This document shows positions 20,174-32,901 of a stretch of 64,000 nucleotides of DNA, in pieces. This stretch comes from Chenggangzhangella methanolivorans. Its GTDB lineage: Bacteria > Pseudomonadota > Alphaproteobacteria > Rhizobiales > Methylopilaceae. The number at the start of each line of letters is the position of its first letter. Within the stretch, counting starts at the first letter, position 1. The DNA lies in the NCBI RefSeq assembly GCF_019797865.1, contig NZ_CP081869.1, positions 186,001-250,000 on the forward strand. The letters run 5' to 3'. Made by a program: the position numbers and the translations under genes. The notes under the pieces were generated by a model. That model did not search any database and was not told the origin of the DNA. It saw only the letters and a list, made by a program, of their open reading frames with translations.

Positions 20174-20785
20174 CTAGCCGAGCGCGCCCGCCTCGGCAAG
20201 GCGCGCGGCGTAGCGGGCCATCATGTCGACTTCGAGATTGACGCGGTCGCCGACCCTCCGGTCGCCCCAGGCGGTCTCCTTCAGCGTGTGCGGAATGAGG
20301 TGGACGGAGAAGCGCAGGCCCTCGACCGTGTTGACGGTGAGCGAGGTTCCGTCGAGCGCGACGGAACCCTTGGCGGCGATAAACTTGGCGAGCGCCGGCG
20401 GCGCGTCGAGCTCGAAGCGCACCGTATCCGGCCCCTCGTCTCGCGCGACGATCTCGCCCAGCCCGTCCACATGGCCGAGCACGAGATGACCGCCGAGCTC
20501 GTCGCCCATCTTTAGGGCGCGCTCGAGGTTGAGCCGCGTTCCCTCGCGCCATGTTCCGGCGGTGGTGAGCTTGAGCGTCTCCGGGCCGGCGTCGACCGAG
20601 AAGGCCGCGCCGTCCCCATGCGACTCCACGGCCGTCACCGTGAGGCAGACGCCGTCATGAGCGATCGAGGCCCCGAGCGCGATCCCGGCCGGGTCGTAGC
20701 GGCTCGCGACGCGGAAGCGGACGAGTTCGCCCTCCTCCCGCCGCTCGAGAATTTTTCCGATGTCGCTGACGATGCCGGTGAACAT
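20174..20785 (-). CDS. ribE: Riboflavin synthase, alpha subunit
   Basis: 203 residues, two tandem lumazine-binding barrels. [10 protein letters not shown] is the invariant N-terminus. Barrel 1 has [12 protein letters not shown] and [27 protein letters not shown]; barrel 2 has [26 protein letters not shown] and [18 protein letters not shown]. It converts two lumazines to riboflavin plus the uracil precursor. It follows ribD after a repeat-filled gap. Confidence 0.96.
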   Translation of the reverse strand: MFTGIVSDIGKILERREEGELVRFRVASRYDPAGIALGASIAHDGVCLTVTAVESHGDGAAFSVDAGPETLKLTTAGTWREGTRLNLERALKMGDELGGHLVLGHVDGLGEIVARDEGPDTVRFELDAPPALAKFIAAKGSVALDGTSLTVNTVEGLRFSVHLIPHTLKETAWGDRRVGDRVNLEVDMMARYAARLAEAGALG

Positions 20786-20811
20786 GGCTGAGCCTTGCGG
20801 AAGCGAAGTGC

Positions 20812-20958
20812 GTGCTTCGAGACGCCAGCCGCCGGCCGGCTCCTCAGCATGAGGTGCGTGAAGGGTGGCGGAGAAGGCGATATGTCTTTCGCCGGATAGC
20901 TCCTCACGCCCGCAACGGTCCTCATGCTGAGGAGCGCCGAAGGCGCGTCTCGAAGCAC
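20812..20958. repeat. Inverted pair of GTGCTTCGAGACGC / CTCCTCAGCATGAGG repeats
   Basis: Two copies face each other. The left one has GTGCTTCGAGACGC then GCTCCTCAGCATGAGG; the right one has CCTCATGCTGAGGAG then GCGTCTCGAAGCAC. The 183-base gap between ribD and ribE is largely this element. A related inverted pair lies at 58799-58911. Likely a BIME-type mosaic element. Confidence 0.75.
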
Positions 20959-20968
20959 GCAGTTCCTG

Positions 20969-22080
20969 TCAGCCCCGCAGATACGTTCTCCAGACGTCGT
21001 CGCCAACCCGCTCCTGCGAGACTTCGGGCAGACCCGCGCGAACGAGCGCCGCCAGCGGGAGGCCATCCACGGCGTCCGCCCCCAGCATCCTGGGCGCGAT
21101 CAGCATCACGGCCTCGTCGACGAGGCCGGCTGCAAGCAGCGCCTTGGCCGCCATCGGCCCGCCCTCGACCATCAGCCGCGTGATCCCGCGCGCCCCGAGA
21201 AGCTGAAGCGCCTGATCGAGCCGCAGGCCGCCCTCCCCGCGCTCGACGCGCAACACCTCGACGCCGGCGTCGCGGAGCGCGCGCTCTTGGTCCGCAGGCG
21301 CGTCCACGGCGGCGAAGACCCATGTCGAGACCTCACGCGCGCCCCGGACGAGTTTCGCGCCGAGCGGCGTCCGCAGCCCTGCGTCCAGCACGATCCGGAT
21401 CGGCGAACGATCTTCCATGCCCGGCAGCCGGCAGGTCAGCTCCGGATCGTCCGCCAGAACCGTGCCGATCCCGACGAGGATGGCGTCGCTCTCCGCCCGC
21501 ATCAGGTGGACGCGGGCGCGGGAGGCTTCGCCGGTGATCGCGACCGGTTTTCCGCCGGGCAGCGCCACCTTGCCGTCCTCGGACTGCGCGAGTTTGAGCG
21601 TCACGAGCGGGCGTCCGAGCGTGACGCGCGCGACATGGCCGGCGTTCAGCCGCCGCGCCTCCGCCTCCATCACGCCGGTCTCGACGGAGATCCCGGCGTC
21701 GCGCAGCCGCGCGAAGCCCCTTCCGGCCACGCGCTCATCCGGATCGCCGGTCGCCGCGATCACCCGCGTGACGCCGGCGGCGATCACCGCGTCGGCGCAG
21801 GGGGGCGTCTTGCCGAAATGGCGCTGCAGGGCTCGAGCGTGACGTAGAGCGTTGAGCCCCGGGCCGCGTCGCCCGCCTGCGCCAACGCGACCGTCTCGGC
21901 GTGCGGACGGCCGCCGGGCTGGGTCCAGCCGCGGCCGATGATCGTTCCGTCTGGCGCGACGAGCACCGCGCCCACGGCGGGGTTGGGGGCGGTGCGGCCA
22001 AGGCCGCGGCGCGCGAGGCCGAGCGCCAGCTTCATGAAGCTCGCGTCTTGAGCCGTTAAACCATTGATCGAACTAGACAC
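20969..22080 (-). CDS. ribD: Bifunctional riboflavin deaminase/reductase RibD
   Basis: About 370 residues. The N-terminal deaminase has PNPAVGAVLVAPDG, zinc ligands in RPHAETVAL and EPCS, then PPCADAVIAAGVTRV. The C-terminal reductase has VTLKLAQSEDGKVA, AILVGIGTVLADDPELTCR and ITRLMVEGGPMAAKALL. It catalyses the second and third steps of riboflavin synthesis. The frame breaks near 21825, exactly after the EPCS motif, by the equivalent of two extra or one missing base in a GC-rich stretch; likely a sequence error. Confidence 0.94.
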
Positions 22081-22246
22081 TTACTCTCACTGACGGGTTG
22101 ATCGCCTGTCAGAGATCACTGTTTTGCTGGCCCGAGGCCAAAGCTGACGGTTTGCCAGATACAGGAGAAACAGCTGGTACGAAACAGCCCAGCAATCGTG
22201 GCCGCTGTCCCAAGCCACCCTTCTAACGAGAAGCTTTCGCAGAACG

Positions 22247-22715
22247 TCAACGGCCGCCTGATCCACTGGATGAGATTTCGCCGAGAAGCTGCTCAAAGTC
22301 CTTGGCTTCCCGGAAATTGCGGTAGACCGAAGCGAAGCGCACATAGGCGACGTCGTCGAGGCTTTTCAGCCCCTCCATCACCAGCAGCCCGAGGGTCTCG
22401 GCCGGCACGTCGGGCTCGCCTGTGCTCTCGAGCTGCCGGACGATGTCCGAGACCCAGCGTCTCGATCCGCTCGGGCTCCACGGGGCGCTTGCGCAGCGCG
22501 ACCGCGATCGAACGGTGCAGCTTGTCGCGGTCGAACGGAACGCGGCGGCCGGAGCGTTTCACCACGTTCAGCTCGCGCAGCTGGATGCGCTCGAAGGTCG
22601 TGAAGCGCTGGCCGCAGGCCCCGCAGACGCGGCGGCGGCGGATCACGGCCCCATCCTCGGCGGGCCGGGAGTCCTTGACCTGGCTGTCAGGCGCGCCGCA
22701 GTGCGGACACTTCAT
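22247..22715 (-). CDS. nrdR: Transcriptional repressor NrdR
   Basis: About 155 residues. The zinc ribbon MKCPHCG...[14 protein letters not shown] is followed by the ATP-cone domain ([45 protein letters not shown]). It represses ribonucleotide reductase genes in response to dATP/ATP. One surplus G near 22455 (ERIETL then [10 protein letters not shown]) breaks the frame. It sits between glyA and ribD as in most Rhizobiales. The 166 bases between its stop and the ribD start show no further feature. Confidence 0.94.
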
Positions 22716-22748
22716 GCGAGGGGGAGCTCCAAGGCGACGTTCGCCGCC

Positions 22749-22840
22749 GTCCTGCCCGAGCTTGTCTCGGGCATCCACGACTTTTTCGGGACGACCTGCG
22801 ACGACCCAAGTCGTGGATACCCGGCTTCGCCGGGCATGAC
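22749..22840. repeat. Mosaic palindromic repeat, copy B
   Basis: Nested inverted repeat: CTGCCCGAGCTTGTCTCGGG and CCACGACTT on the left pair with AAGTCGTGG and CCCGGCTTCGCCGGGCATGAC on the right. It is related to copies at 10023-10118 and 62493-62585 and fills the glyA-nrdR gap. Confidence 0.78.
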
Positions 22841-22930
22841 GAGCCCGACGCTCGCCGCCCGAACAGGAAGCGGCCCGCCTTCCGGAGAAGACGGGCCGCC
22901 GCCGTCGATAGGCCGAAGCCTTGGGAGAGA

Positions 22931-24238
22931 TCAGTCCGCGTAGAGCGGGAAGCGCGAGACGAGCTCGGAGACTTCCTTGCGGACCTTCGCCTCGACTTCC
23001 GAATCCTCGTCCGCGCCCTTCTGCGAGAGCACGTCCAGCACCTGGGCGATCATGTCGCCGACCTGCTGGAACTCGCTCACGCCGAAGCCGCGGGTGGTGC
23101 CGGCCGGCGTCCCGAGGCGGATGCCCGAGGTCACCATCGGCTTCTCGGGGTCGAACGGGATGCCGTTCTTGTTGCAGGTGATGTGGGCGCGGCCGAGCGC
23201 GATCTCCGAGACCTTGCCGGTCAGCTTCTTCGGGCGCAGGTCGACAAGCATCAAATGCGTGTCGGTGCCGCCCGAGACGATGTCGAAGCCGTGGCCCTTG
23301 AGGTTCTCGGCGAGCGCCTTGGCGTTGGCGATCACGTTCTTGATGTAGACCTTGTAGTCCGGGCGCAGCGCCTCGCCGAAGGCGACCGCCTTCGCCGCGA
23401 TGACGTGCATCAGCGGGCCGCCCTGGATGCCGGGGAACACCGCCGAGTTGAACTTCTTGGCGAGCGCCTCGTCATTGGTGAGGATCATGCCGCCGCGCGG
23501 GCCGCGCAGCGTCTTGTGCGTCGTCGTGGTGGCGACATGCGCGTGGTCGAGCGGGTTCGGATGCGCGCCGCCGGCGACGAGGCCCGCGAAATGCGCCATG
23601 TCGACCATGAAGAACGCGCCCACCTCGTCGGCGATCTTGCGGAACGCCGCGAAGTCGATCTGGCGCGGATAGGCCGAGCCGCCGGTGATGATCACCTTCG
23701 GCTTGTGCTCCTTGGCGAGGCGCTCGACCTCCTCCATGTCGATCCGCTGGTCTTCCTTGCGGACGTTGTAGTTGACCGCGTTGAACCACTTGCCCGAGAG
23801 CGCCGCCTTGGCGCCGTGGGTGAGGTGGCCGCCGGCCGCAAGGTCGAGGCCGAGGAAGGTGTCGCCCGGCTGCATGAGCGCGAGGAACACCGCGGTGTTG
23901 GCCTGCGCGCCTGAATGGGGCTGCACGTTGGCGAACTCGCAGTTGAAGAGCTTCTTGGCGCGGTCGATCGCGAGCTGTTCGGCGACGTCGACGAACTGGC
24001 AGCCGCCATAGTAGCGGCGGCCCGGATAGCCTTCCGCGTACTTGTTGGTCAGCACCGAGCCCTGCGCCTCGAGCACGGCGCGCGAGACGATGTTCTCCGA
24101 AGCGATCAGCTCGATCTCGTCGCGCTGGCGGCCGAGCTCGGACTTGATGGCGTCGTAGAGCTCCGGATCGCTCTCGGCGACCCCGGCCTGGAAGAAGCGG
24201 CTTTCGGCGGCCTGCGCCTGAACGTCGCTCATGGACAT
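22931..24238 (-). CDS. glyA: Serine hydroxymethyltransferase
   Basis: 435 residues, PLP enzyme that interconverts serine and glycine with one-carbon transfer to tetrahydrofolate. Motifs: [31 protein letters not shown] at the N-terminus, [26 protein letters not shown], and the PLP-lysine segment [16 protein letters not shown]. Two start codons (MSMSD) are possible; a GGGAG ribosome site precedes the first by about 8 bases. In a genome with an amine-demethylating dehydrogenase it also links one-carbon units to serine. Confidence 0.97.
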   Translation of the reverse strand: MSMSDVQAQAAESRFFQAGVAESDPELYDAIKSELGRQRDEIELIASENIVSRAVLEAQGSVLTNKYAEGYPGRRYYGGCQFVDVAEQLAIDRAKKLFNCEFANVQPHSGAQANTAVFLALMQPGDTFLGLDLAAGGHLTHGAKAALSGKWFNAVNYNVRKEDQRIDMEEVERLAKEHKPKVIITGGSAYPRQIDFAAFRKIADEVGAFFMVDMAHFAGLVAGGAHPNPLDHAHVATTTTHKTLRGPRGGMILTNDEALAKKFNSAVFPGIQGGPLMHVIAAKAVAFGEALRPDYKVYIKNVIANAKALAENLKGHGFDIVSGGTDTHLMLVDLRPKKLTGKVSEIALGRAHITCNKNGIPFDPEKPMVTSGIRLGTPAGTTRGFGVSEFQQVGDMIAQVLDVLSQKGADEDSEVEAKVRKEVSELVSRFPLYAD

Positions 24239-24489
24239 GGACGATCTCCCTGATGGTTGTCCCGCCGGTCGCCGCCGGCTGAACGCGGGCCTCTCAACCC
24301 GCGCCGGCGTCCCTCGCCGACGAATGCGGCTTAAGCGCCTTGAACTTGAAGCCGCACGATAGGCGGAAATGACTCGACCGCACAGTGCGGCGGAAGGCGT
24401 AGCTTGGTCGCATTCGACTTTGTATTAAGGCAGCCGCATTTGTATGCCAGATGCCATCAGTTCTTCTGAACAGCTCGACCCAGCCGATC

Positions 24490-24504
24490 GTTCCTGTTAC
24501 GTTC
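24490..24504. promoter_or_regulatory. SOS box (LexA site) upstream of uvrA
   Basis: GTTC-CTGTTAC-GTTC matches the alphaproteobacterial LexA consensus GTTC-N7-GTTC exactly. It lies 130 bases before the uvrA start within the 395-base gap 24239-24633, which otherwise shows no supported gene. Damage-inducible uvrA would be consistent with known SOS regulons. Confidence 0.72.
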
Positions 24505-24633
24505 CGACTCGACACGCGTGCGGCGATACGCGGCTTGACCTCGGCGTTTCGACGGGCGCGCCTTGACCGGAGCGCGGCGCCGCACGACCTGACGCCGAAC
24601 GGCCACCCGACCGCCGGTGGGAAAGACTGAACC

Positions 24634-27757
<3,124 letters not shown>

Positions 27758-28039
27758 GTCTGCGCAGCCTGAAAGCGCGGCACGCCTATTTGATAGGCAG
27801 ATAAATCAGGCCGCCGGGCGGCCATTTCCGTTCTTTTTTCAGAGAACGCAGACGGCGGTCTAAATATGAAGTGGCGGTTACCTCCGCCATGCCTGCCGCG
27901 CAAAGCAGCACTCCCGAAACAGCCCGACCGGAATCCGGTCGGCGCGCCTATATTGCCTCTATCGAAACACGGCGGCTCCGAAACCTCCGGCGCATGGGGC
28001 GCCGGCCAAAAAGCCGCCGGCTGAACTGGACGCAAGAAA

Positions 28040-28207
28040 ATGTTGTTCTGGGCTTTCCTCCTCAAGCGCTACCGCGCGTGGAAGGTTTACCGCGAAACCT
28101 ACAACGCTCTCGCTGACCTCGACGTTCGCTCGCGCGCCGACATCGGCGTGACCTGGCTCGAAATCGACGCCGTCGCCCGCCGCGCGGCGATCCAGGCCGC
28201 CGCGTGA
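28040..28207 (+). CDS. DUF1127 small arginine-rich protein
   Basis: 55 residues beginning MLFWAFLLKRYRAWKVYRET and continuing LADLDVRSRADIGVTWLEID. This is the DUF1127 layout: an aromatic/basic N-terminus, then L-x-x-LD-x-R-x-x-x-DIG. In relatives such small proteins bind RNA or tune phosphate and carbon responses; the role here is unknown. The 5' region 27758-28039 carries several hairpins, including CCGACCGG-aat-CCGGTCGG at 27924-27942, but no other gene. A rho-independent terminator follows 22 bases after the stop, so it is a single-gene unit. Confidence 0.75.
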   Translation: MLFWAFLLKRYRAWKVYRETYNALADLDVRSRADIGVTWLEIDAVARRAAIQAAA

Positions 28208-28229
28208 CGCGCGGCCTCCGGCTGATCTG

Positions 28230-28257
28230 AAAAGCCCCGGCCCGCCGGGCTTTTTTG
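28230..28257 (+). terminator. Rho-independent terminator after the DUF1127 gene
   Basis: AAAAGCCCCGG-cccg-CCGGGC followed by a run of six T. Strong stem, well placed 22 bases after the stop codon. Confidence 0.85.
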
Positions 28258-28352
28258 TTTCTGGCGGCAGCGGCTTGGCGCCCCGGCATGCGATGTGTGC
28301 AATGCAGCATGGCGGCCGACCCGATGGTCGATCTACAACTTTAGGCGTAGCC

Positions 28353-28405
28353 TGACTTCAGTTGCGCGGCCTCGGGACGGCCGCGCCCTGATCCTCCTGA
28401 AGTCA
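28353..28405 (+). ncRNA. Two-tier hairpin leader (candidate structured RNA)
   Basis: Outer arms TGACTTCAG and CTGAAGTCA (9 bp, perfect) enclose an inner perfect stem GCGCGGCC-tcgggac-GGCCGCGC. The structure ends 14 bases before a 32-codon ORF and lies in a segment bounded by terminators at 28230-28257 and 28543-28571. It could be a translational control leader or the body of a small RNA. Confidence 0.5.
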
Positions 28406-28419
28406 TTGGACCTTCCGTC

Positions 28420-28518
28420 ATGCTGCCCGTCGTCAAACTGGTGATCTACCTCGTCCGGCGCGTCCGCGCCTGGAACCCTGACCGCGCCGCCTTCGCGTCG
28501 CGCTCGCGGTACTTCTGA
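28420..28518 (+). CDS. Very small ORF (32 aa), hydrophobic then arginine-rich
   Basis: Encodes 32 residues: [18 protein letters not shown], then [14 protein letters not shown]. The beginning resembles the N-terminal LLKRYRAW part of the DUF1127 protein just upstream, so it may be a shortened paralogue or decayed duplicate. The spacing to the preceding stem-loop and to the downstream terminator suggests a dedicated transcript. Coding status is unproven, since 32 codons can occur by chance in GC-rich DNA. Confidence 0.4.
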   Translation: MLPVVKLVIYLVRRVRAWNPDRAAFASRSRYF

Positions 28519-28542
28519 GAGGCGCACGCCTCGGACCAAACG

Positions 28543-28571
28543 AAAAGCCCCGGCCACGCCGGGGCTTTTTT
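28543..28571 (+). terminator. Rho-independent terminator after the 32-aa ORF
   Basis: AAAAGCCCCGGC-ca-CGCCGGGGC followed by TTTTTT. Near-identical in design to the terminator at 28230, which supports local duplication of a small-gene unit. Confidence 0.85.
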
Positions 28572-28607
28572 GTTGCGGCGACGGCGCGCGCCGTTACCTA
28601 TGCGCCC

Positions 28608-29960
28608 ATGACAGCGCGCCCTGATCCCATCCATATCGTCGGCGGCGGCCTCGCCGGCTCGGAAGCCGCATGGCAGATCGCCGAAGCCGGCGTTCCCGTC
28701 GTCCTCCACGAGATGCGCCCCGACCGCGGCACCGACGCGCACCAGAGCGACGGCCTCGCCGAGCTCGTGTGCTCGAACTCCTTCCGCTCCGACGACGCTG
28801 AGCAGAACGCGGTCGGCCTGCTGCATCAGGAGATGCGGAGCCTGGGCTCGCTGATCATGGGTTCGGCCGACCGGAATCAGGTGCCGGCCGGCGGCGCGCT
28901 CGCGGTCGACCGCGAGGCCTTTTCGCAGGCGGTCACCGCGGCGCTCGAAGCCCACCCGCTCGTCGCGATCGAGCGCGGCGAGGTCGCGGGGCTGCCGCCC
29001 GCGGATTGGGACAGCGTGATCGTCGCCACCGGCCCCCTCACCTCGCCGGCTCTCGCGACCGCCGTGCAGGAGCTTACGGGCGAAGGCGAGCTCGCTTTCT
29101 TCGACGCGATCGCGCCGATCGTCCATGCCGACTCGATCGATTTTGGAATTGCCTGGAGGCAGTCGCGCTACGACAAGGTCGGGCCGGGCGGCACGGGCGC
29201 GGATTACGTCAACTGCCCGATGACGCGCGAGCAGTACGAGGCCTTCGTGGCGGGCCTCGTGGCGGGCGATAAGGTCTCGTTCAAGCAGTGGGAGGCCAAC
29301 ACCCCCTATTTCGACGGCTGCCTGCCCGTCGAGGTGATGGCCGAGCGCGGGCCCGAGACGCTGCGCTACGGGCCGATGAAGCCCATGGGCCTCACCAACG
29401 CGCACCAGCCGGACGTGAAGCCCTATGCGGTCGTCCAGCTCCGGCAGGACAACGCGCTCGGCACGCTGTTCAACATGGTGGGCTTCCAGACCAAGCTTCG
29501 CCACGCCGAGCAGGTCCGCCTGTTCCGCACCATCCCGGGACTGGCGACGGCCGAGTTCGCCCGCCTCGGAGGCCTCCATCGCAACACCTATCTGAACGGC
29601 CCCAAGCTGCTCGACGGCGCGCTTCGGCTGAAGGCGCAGCCGCGGCTGCGTTTCGCCGGCCAGATCACCGGCTGCGAGGGCTATGTGGAGAGCGCGGCCG
29701 TCGGGCTGCTGGCGGGGCGGTTCGCGGCCGCCGAGCGGCTCGGCGCGCGCATGGCCCCGCCGCCCGCCACCACGGCGCTCGGCGCGGTGCTGAACCACAT
29801 CACGGGCGGCCATCTGACCGTCGAGGGCGAAGGCCCGAAGAGCTACCAGCCGATGAACGTCAATTTCGGCCTGTTTCCGCCGGTCGACGGGCCGATCCGC
29901 GCGCCCGACGGCGCGCGCGTGCGCGGCGCGATGAAGGCGCAGGCCAGAAGCGGATGCTGA
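28608..29960 (+). CDS. trmFO: Folate/FAD-dependent tRNA (uracil-54) methyltransferase TrmFO
   Basis: 450 residues in the continuous frame. It makes m5U54 in tRNA using methylenetetrahydrofolate and FAD. N-terminal [21 protein letters not shown] and LHEMRP; family blocks [46 protein letters not shown], and [11 protein letters not shown]-terminal [16 protein letters not shown] and [14 protein letters not shown]. The true C-terminus ([16 protein letters not shown]) lies in another frame after about 29950, so one base is probably missing there. The gene would then end near 30030, overlapping the next start. Confidence 0.94.
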   Translation: MTARPDPIHIVGGGLAGSEAAWQIAEAGVPVVLHEMRPDRGTDAHQSDGLAELVCSNSFRSDDAEQNAVGLLHQEMRSLGSLIMGSADRNQVPAGGALAVDREAFSQAVTAALEAHPLVAIERGEVAGLPPADWDSVIVATGPLTSPALATAVQELTGEGELAFFDAIAPIVHADSIDFGIAWRQSRYDKVGPGGTGADYVNCPMTREQYEAFVAGLVAGDKVSFKQWEANTPYFDGCLPVEVMAERGPETLRYGPMKPMGLTNAHQPDVKPYAVVQLRQDNALGTLFNMVGFQTKLRHAEQVRLFRTIPGLATAEFARLGGLHRNTYLNGPKLLDGALRLKAQPRLRFAGQITGCEGYVESAAVGLLAGRFAAAERLGARMAPPPATTALGAVLNHITGGHLTVEGEGPKSYQPMNVNFGLFPPVDGPIRAPDGARVRGAMKAQARSGC

Positions 29961-30026
29961 CCGACCGCGCCCGCGCCGACCTCGCCGCATGGCTCGGCAG
30001 ACCCCCGCCCCCGCGGAAGCCGCCGC

Positions 30027-30290
30027 ATGAGCGAGACCATCGAGGACCTCGTGCTGCGGCTCGCCAAGGAGCGGGGCGAAGGCAAGACCATCTGCCCGAC
30101 CGAGGCCGCAAAGGCGGCCGCAGGGCAGCGCGGCGAAGACGACTGGCAGGCCCGGCTTCCCGGCGTGAAAGCCGCGGCCGTGCGGCTCGCGCGGCGCGGA
30201 AGCGTCTCGATCTACCGCAAGGGCAAGCCGGTCGACCCGGAGGACTTCAAGGGCATCTACCGGATCGGCCTGCCGCACGGACGAGCCTAA
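30027..30290 (+). CDS. DUF3253 domain protein
   Basis: 87 residues. Pattern MSETIEDLVLRLAKERGEGKTICPTEAAKA, then VKAAAVRLARRGSVSIYRKGKPVDPEDFKGIYRIGL, matching the DUF3253 winged-helix-like family often found next to tRNA-modification or deoxyribodipyrimidine genes. Function unknown. The start follows the presumed end of trmFO (ATGA if that frame is corrected). Confidence 0.8.
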   Translation: MSETIEDLVLRLAKERGEGKTICPTEAAKAAAGQRGEDDWQARLPGVKAAAVRLARRGSVSIYRKGKPVDPEDFKGIYRIGLPHGRA

Positions 30291-30321
30291 GCCTGAGCCC
30301 GAGGCGTGAGCCAGGCGCCCT

Positions 30322-30858
30322 TCAGCGCGCCGCCACGACGACGCAGTTCACCCAGGACCGCTCCGGCTCGACGCGCCACGCCTTGATCTCGAAATGCGCC
30401 CGAGCCGCGCCCGCCACCAGTCCGGCGGCTCGACGATGAGATGGGCGTTGCGTCCGTCCGGCAGCGTCTTTCCGGCGGCGCGCGTCGAGATGTTGAGACG
30501 CGGCCTTGCGGGCGAGCCGCGCGATGTCCGCCAGGACGTTGTCGAGAAGCTCCGGCTCGATGTGCTCGAGAACGTCGGTGCAGACGACGAGGTCGCAGGC
30601 CGGCGGCGGCGCGTCCTTGCCGGGCACCGCGGGATCGTATTCGACGAAGGCGATTTCGGGCAGCGACGCCGCGAGCTTGCCCTTGCCGCAGCCGTAGTCG
30701 AGCACGTCGGCCGCGGAGAACTCCTCCACCAGCCGCTGGACCTCGTCGGCCCAGCGCGCGCTGTAGGCGCCGTAGTTCGGCGTCCGCTCATGCAGCTCGG
30801 CGTTGGCCTGGCGGTAGGCCTCGGTGATGAGGGGCCCGGCGTGCGGACTGTCCGGCAT
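30322..30858 (-). CDS. Class I SAM-dependent methyltransferase
   Basis: 178 residues. Motif I is VLDYGCGKGKLAASLP; a post-I acidic residue sits in FVEYDP; motif IV region DLVVCTDVLEHIEPELLDNVL. Between about 30400 and 30510 the conserved text (NISTRAAGKTLPDGRNAHLIVEPPDWW) is in a different frame and the original frame returns for FEIKAWRVEPERSW. Two compensating indels are therefore likely. Substrate unknown. It starts 5 bases after the kup stop and is probably cotranscribed with it. Confidence 0.78.
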   Translation of the reverse strand: MPDSPHAGPLITEAYRQANAELHERTPNYGAYSARWADEVQRLVEEFSAADVLDYGCGKGKLAASLPEIAFVEYDPAVPGKDAPPPACDLVVCTDVLEHIEPELLDNVLADIARLARKAASQHLDARRRKDAAGRTQRPSHRRAAGLVAGAARAHFEIKAWRVEPERSWVNCVVVAAR

Positions 30859-30863
30859 TGTCC

Positions 30864-32837
30864 TCACACCACCATCGGTTGCCCGAGCTCGACCACGCGG
30901 CCCGCGGGGATGCGGAAATACTCGGTCACGTCGAAGGACTGGCGCACGAGGCCGATGAACAGGTGGTCCTGCCAGAGCGGCATGCCGACGCTCGCCGACG
31001 CCCGGTAGGAGCCGCCCGACGAAGAACGACGTCTTCATCATGTCGAGGGCAGCCCCGCTCCTTCGCCTGCGCGAGCGCGCGGGGAAGGTTCGGATCCTCC
31101 ATGAAGCCGTAGCGCACCTCGAGCGTCGCGAAATCCTCCGAGACGCGGTTGAGCTGGATGCGCTCGCGGTCGTCGATCGTCGGCTGGTTTGGTGGTGTGG
31201 ACGCTCAGGATGACCGTTTGCGCTCGTGCAGCACCTGTTGTGCTTGAGATTGTGCAGCAGCGCCGGCGGCGTGATCTCGGGCGAGGAGGTGAGATACATC
31301 GCCGTGCCCTTCACGCGGGTCGCCGAGCTCGTCGACATCGACTTGGCGAACTCCTTGAGCGGGATCGCCTCGCGCTGGATGCGGCTCTCGACGAAGTTCA
31401 CGCCGCGGATCCAGGTCCACATCAGCACGACGATGCAGGCGCCGAACAGCAGCGGGATGTAGCCGCCGTCCGGCAGCTTCAGCAGGTTGGCGCCGAGGAA
31501 GGTGAAGTCCACCACCAGCACCGGCGACATCATCGCGATCGCGAGCGGCCAGCCGAACTTCCAGTGCTTGGCGATGACGAGCGTCGCCATGAGCGTCGAG
31601 ACGATCATGGTGCCCATGACCGCGATGCCGTAGGCGGCCGCGAGGTTGCTCGAGGTCTTGAACGTCATGACCAGCAGCAGCACGCCGGCGAGCATCAGCC
31701 AGTTGACCTGGGCATGTAGATCTGGCCGTGCTGGGTCTCGGAGGTGTGCTGCACCTCGAGATGGGGCAGCAGGCCGAGCTGCATCGCCTGCCGTGTCAGC
31801 GAATAGGCCCCGAAATCACCGCCTGGCTGGCGATGCCGGTGGCGAGGCAGGCGAACAGCACGAGCGCCAGCCGGCCCCATTCGGGAGCCATCAGGAAGAA
31901 CAGGTCCTTGATCGCCGCAGGGTTCGAGATCGCAAGGCCCGCCTGGCCGAGATAGTGAGCACGAGCGCCGGCAGCACGAGGCCGAGCCCGCGGTGCGGAT
32001 CGGGCCGCGGCCGAAATGGCCCATGTCGGCGTAGAGCGCCTCGGCGCCGGTGACGGCGAGGAAGGTCGCGCCGAGCACCACGAAGCCGAGGAACTTGTGC
32101 TCGATCAGGAACCAGAGCGCATGCCAGGGATTGAGCGCCGACAGCGCGACCGGAGCGTCGAAGATGTGAACCAGACCGAGCGCGCCGAGCGTCAGGAACC
32201 AGATGACCGTGACCGGACCGAAGAAGGTTGCGACCTTGGCCGTGCCGAAGGACTGCATCGCGTAGAGGCCGACGATGATCGCGATCGTCAGGGGCAGCAC
32301 GTAATGCTCGAAGGCGGGGCTCGCGACCTTGAGGCCTTCGGTCGCCGAGAGCACCGACACCGCCGGCGTGATGATCGAGTCGCCGTAGAAGAGCGCCGCC
32401 CCCACCACGCCGAGCGCGACCAGCGGCAGGCTGCGGCGGCCCAGCGCCTCCTGGGCGAGCGCCATGAGCGAGAGCGTGCCGCCCTCGCCGTGGTTGTCGG
32501 CCTTCAGCAGGATCAGCACGTATTTGAAGGTCACGATGAGGATCAGCGCCCAGATCAGCAGCGAGGTGATGCCGATCACCTCCTCCACGCTCGGCGCGTG
32601 GCCGAGATGGAGCAGCGACTCGCGCATCGCATAGAGCGGGCTCGTGCCGATGTCGCCATAGACGACGCCGACGCTGCCGACCGTCAGGGTCCAGAATCCC
32701 TGATGGCCTTCCTTTTCTTCGGCGGCTTTCGACGCCGTGACGCCGTGCGTGCCGGTCGCGCCGCGAGGGCCCGGGCTTCGCGCGGCGGCGGAAGGTTCGG
32801 GCGCCGGAGCGCCCGACTGGTCGGAACCTGTCGTCAT
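30864..32837 (-). CDS. kup: Low-affinity potassium uptake protein Kup
   Basis: About 657 residues, a multi-pass inner-membrane K+/H+ symporter. The N-terminal ~45 residues are Pro/Ala-rich. Then come [25 protein letters not shown] (family hallmark), [43 protein letters not shown] and [18 protein letters not shown]. The end reads [16 protein letters not shown]. At least five frame changes between about 30950 and 31990 (near 31030, 31200, 31710, 31815, 31955) break the C-terminal half. The total length is a multiple of three and the sequence is otherwise conserved, so errors are more likely than decay. Confidence 0.9.
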
Positions 32838-32901
32838 GAAGAGCCTTGGACGGCGCCGCTGAAACCAAAGAGCGCCCGGGAGGAAACGTCGGCGCGATGT
32901 G

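Noticed and set aside
24239-24300. Glycine or SAM riboswitch upstream of glyA
   Set aside because: No conserved riboswitch core was recognised in the leader, only general GC-rich stems.
24438-24560. Short plus-strand ORF between glyA and uvrA
   Set aside because: It overlaps the SOS box, has no ribosome site and no homology that I recognise.
28446-30278. A 610-codon minus-strand open frame opposite trmFO
   Set aside because: Antisense shadow of trmFO and DUF3253 without recognisable motifs.
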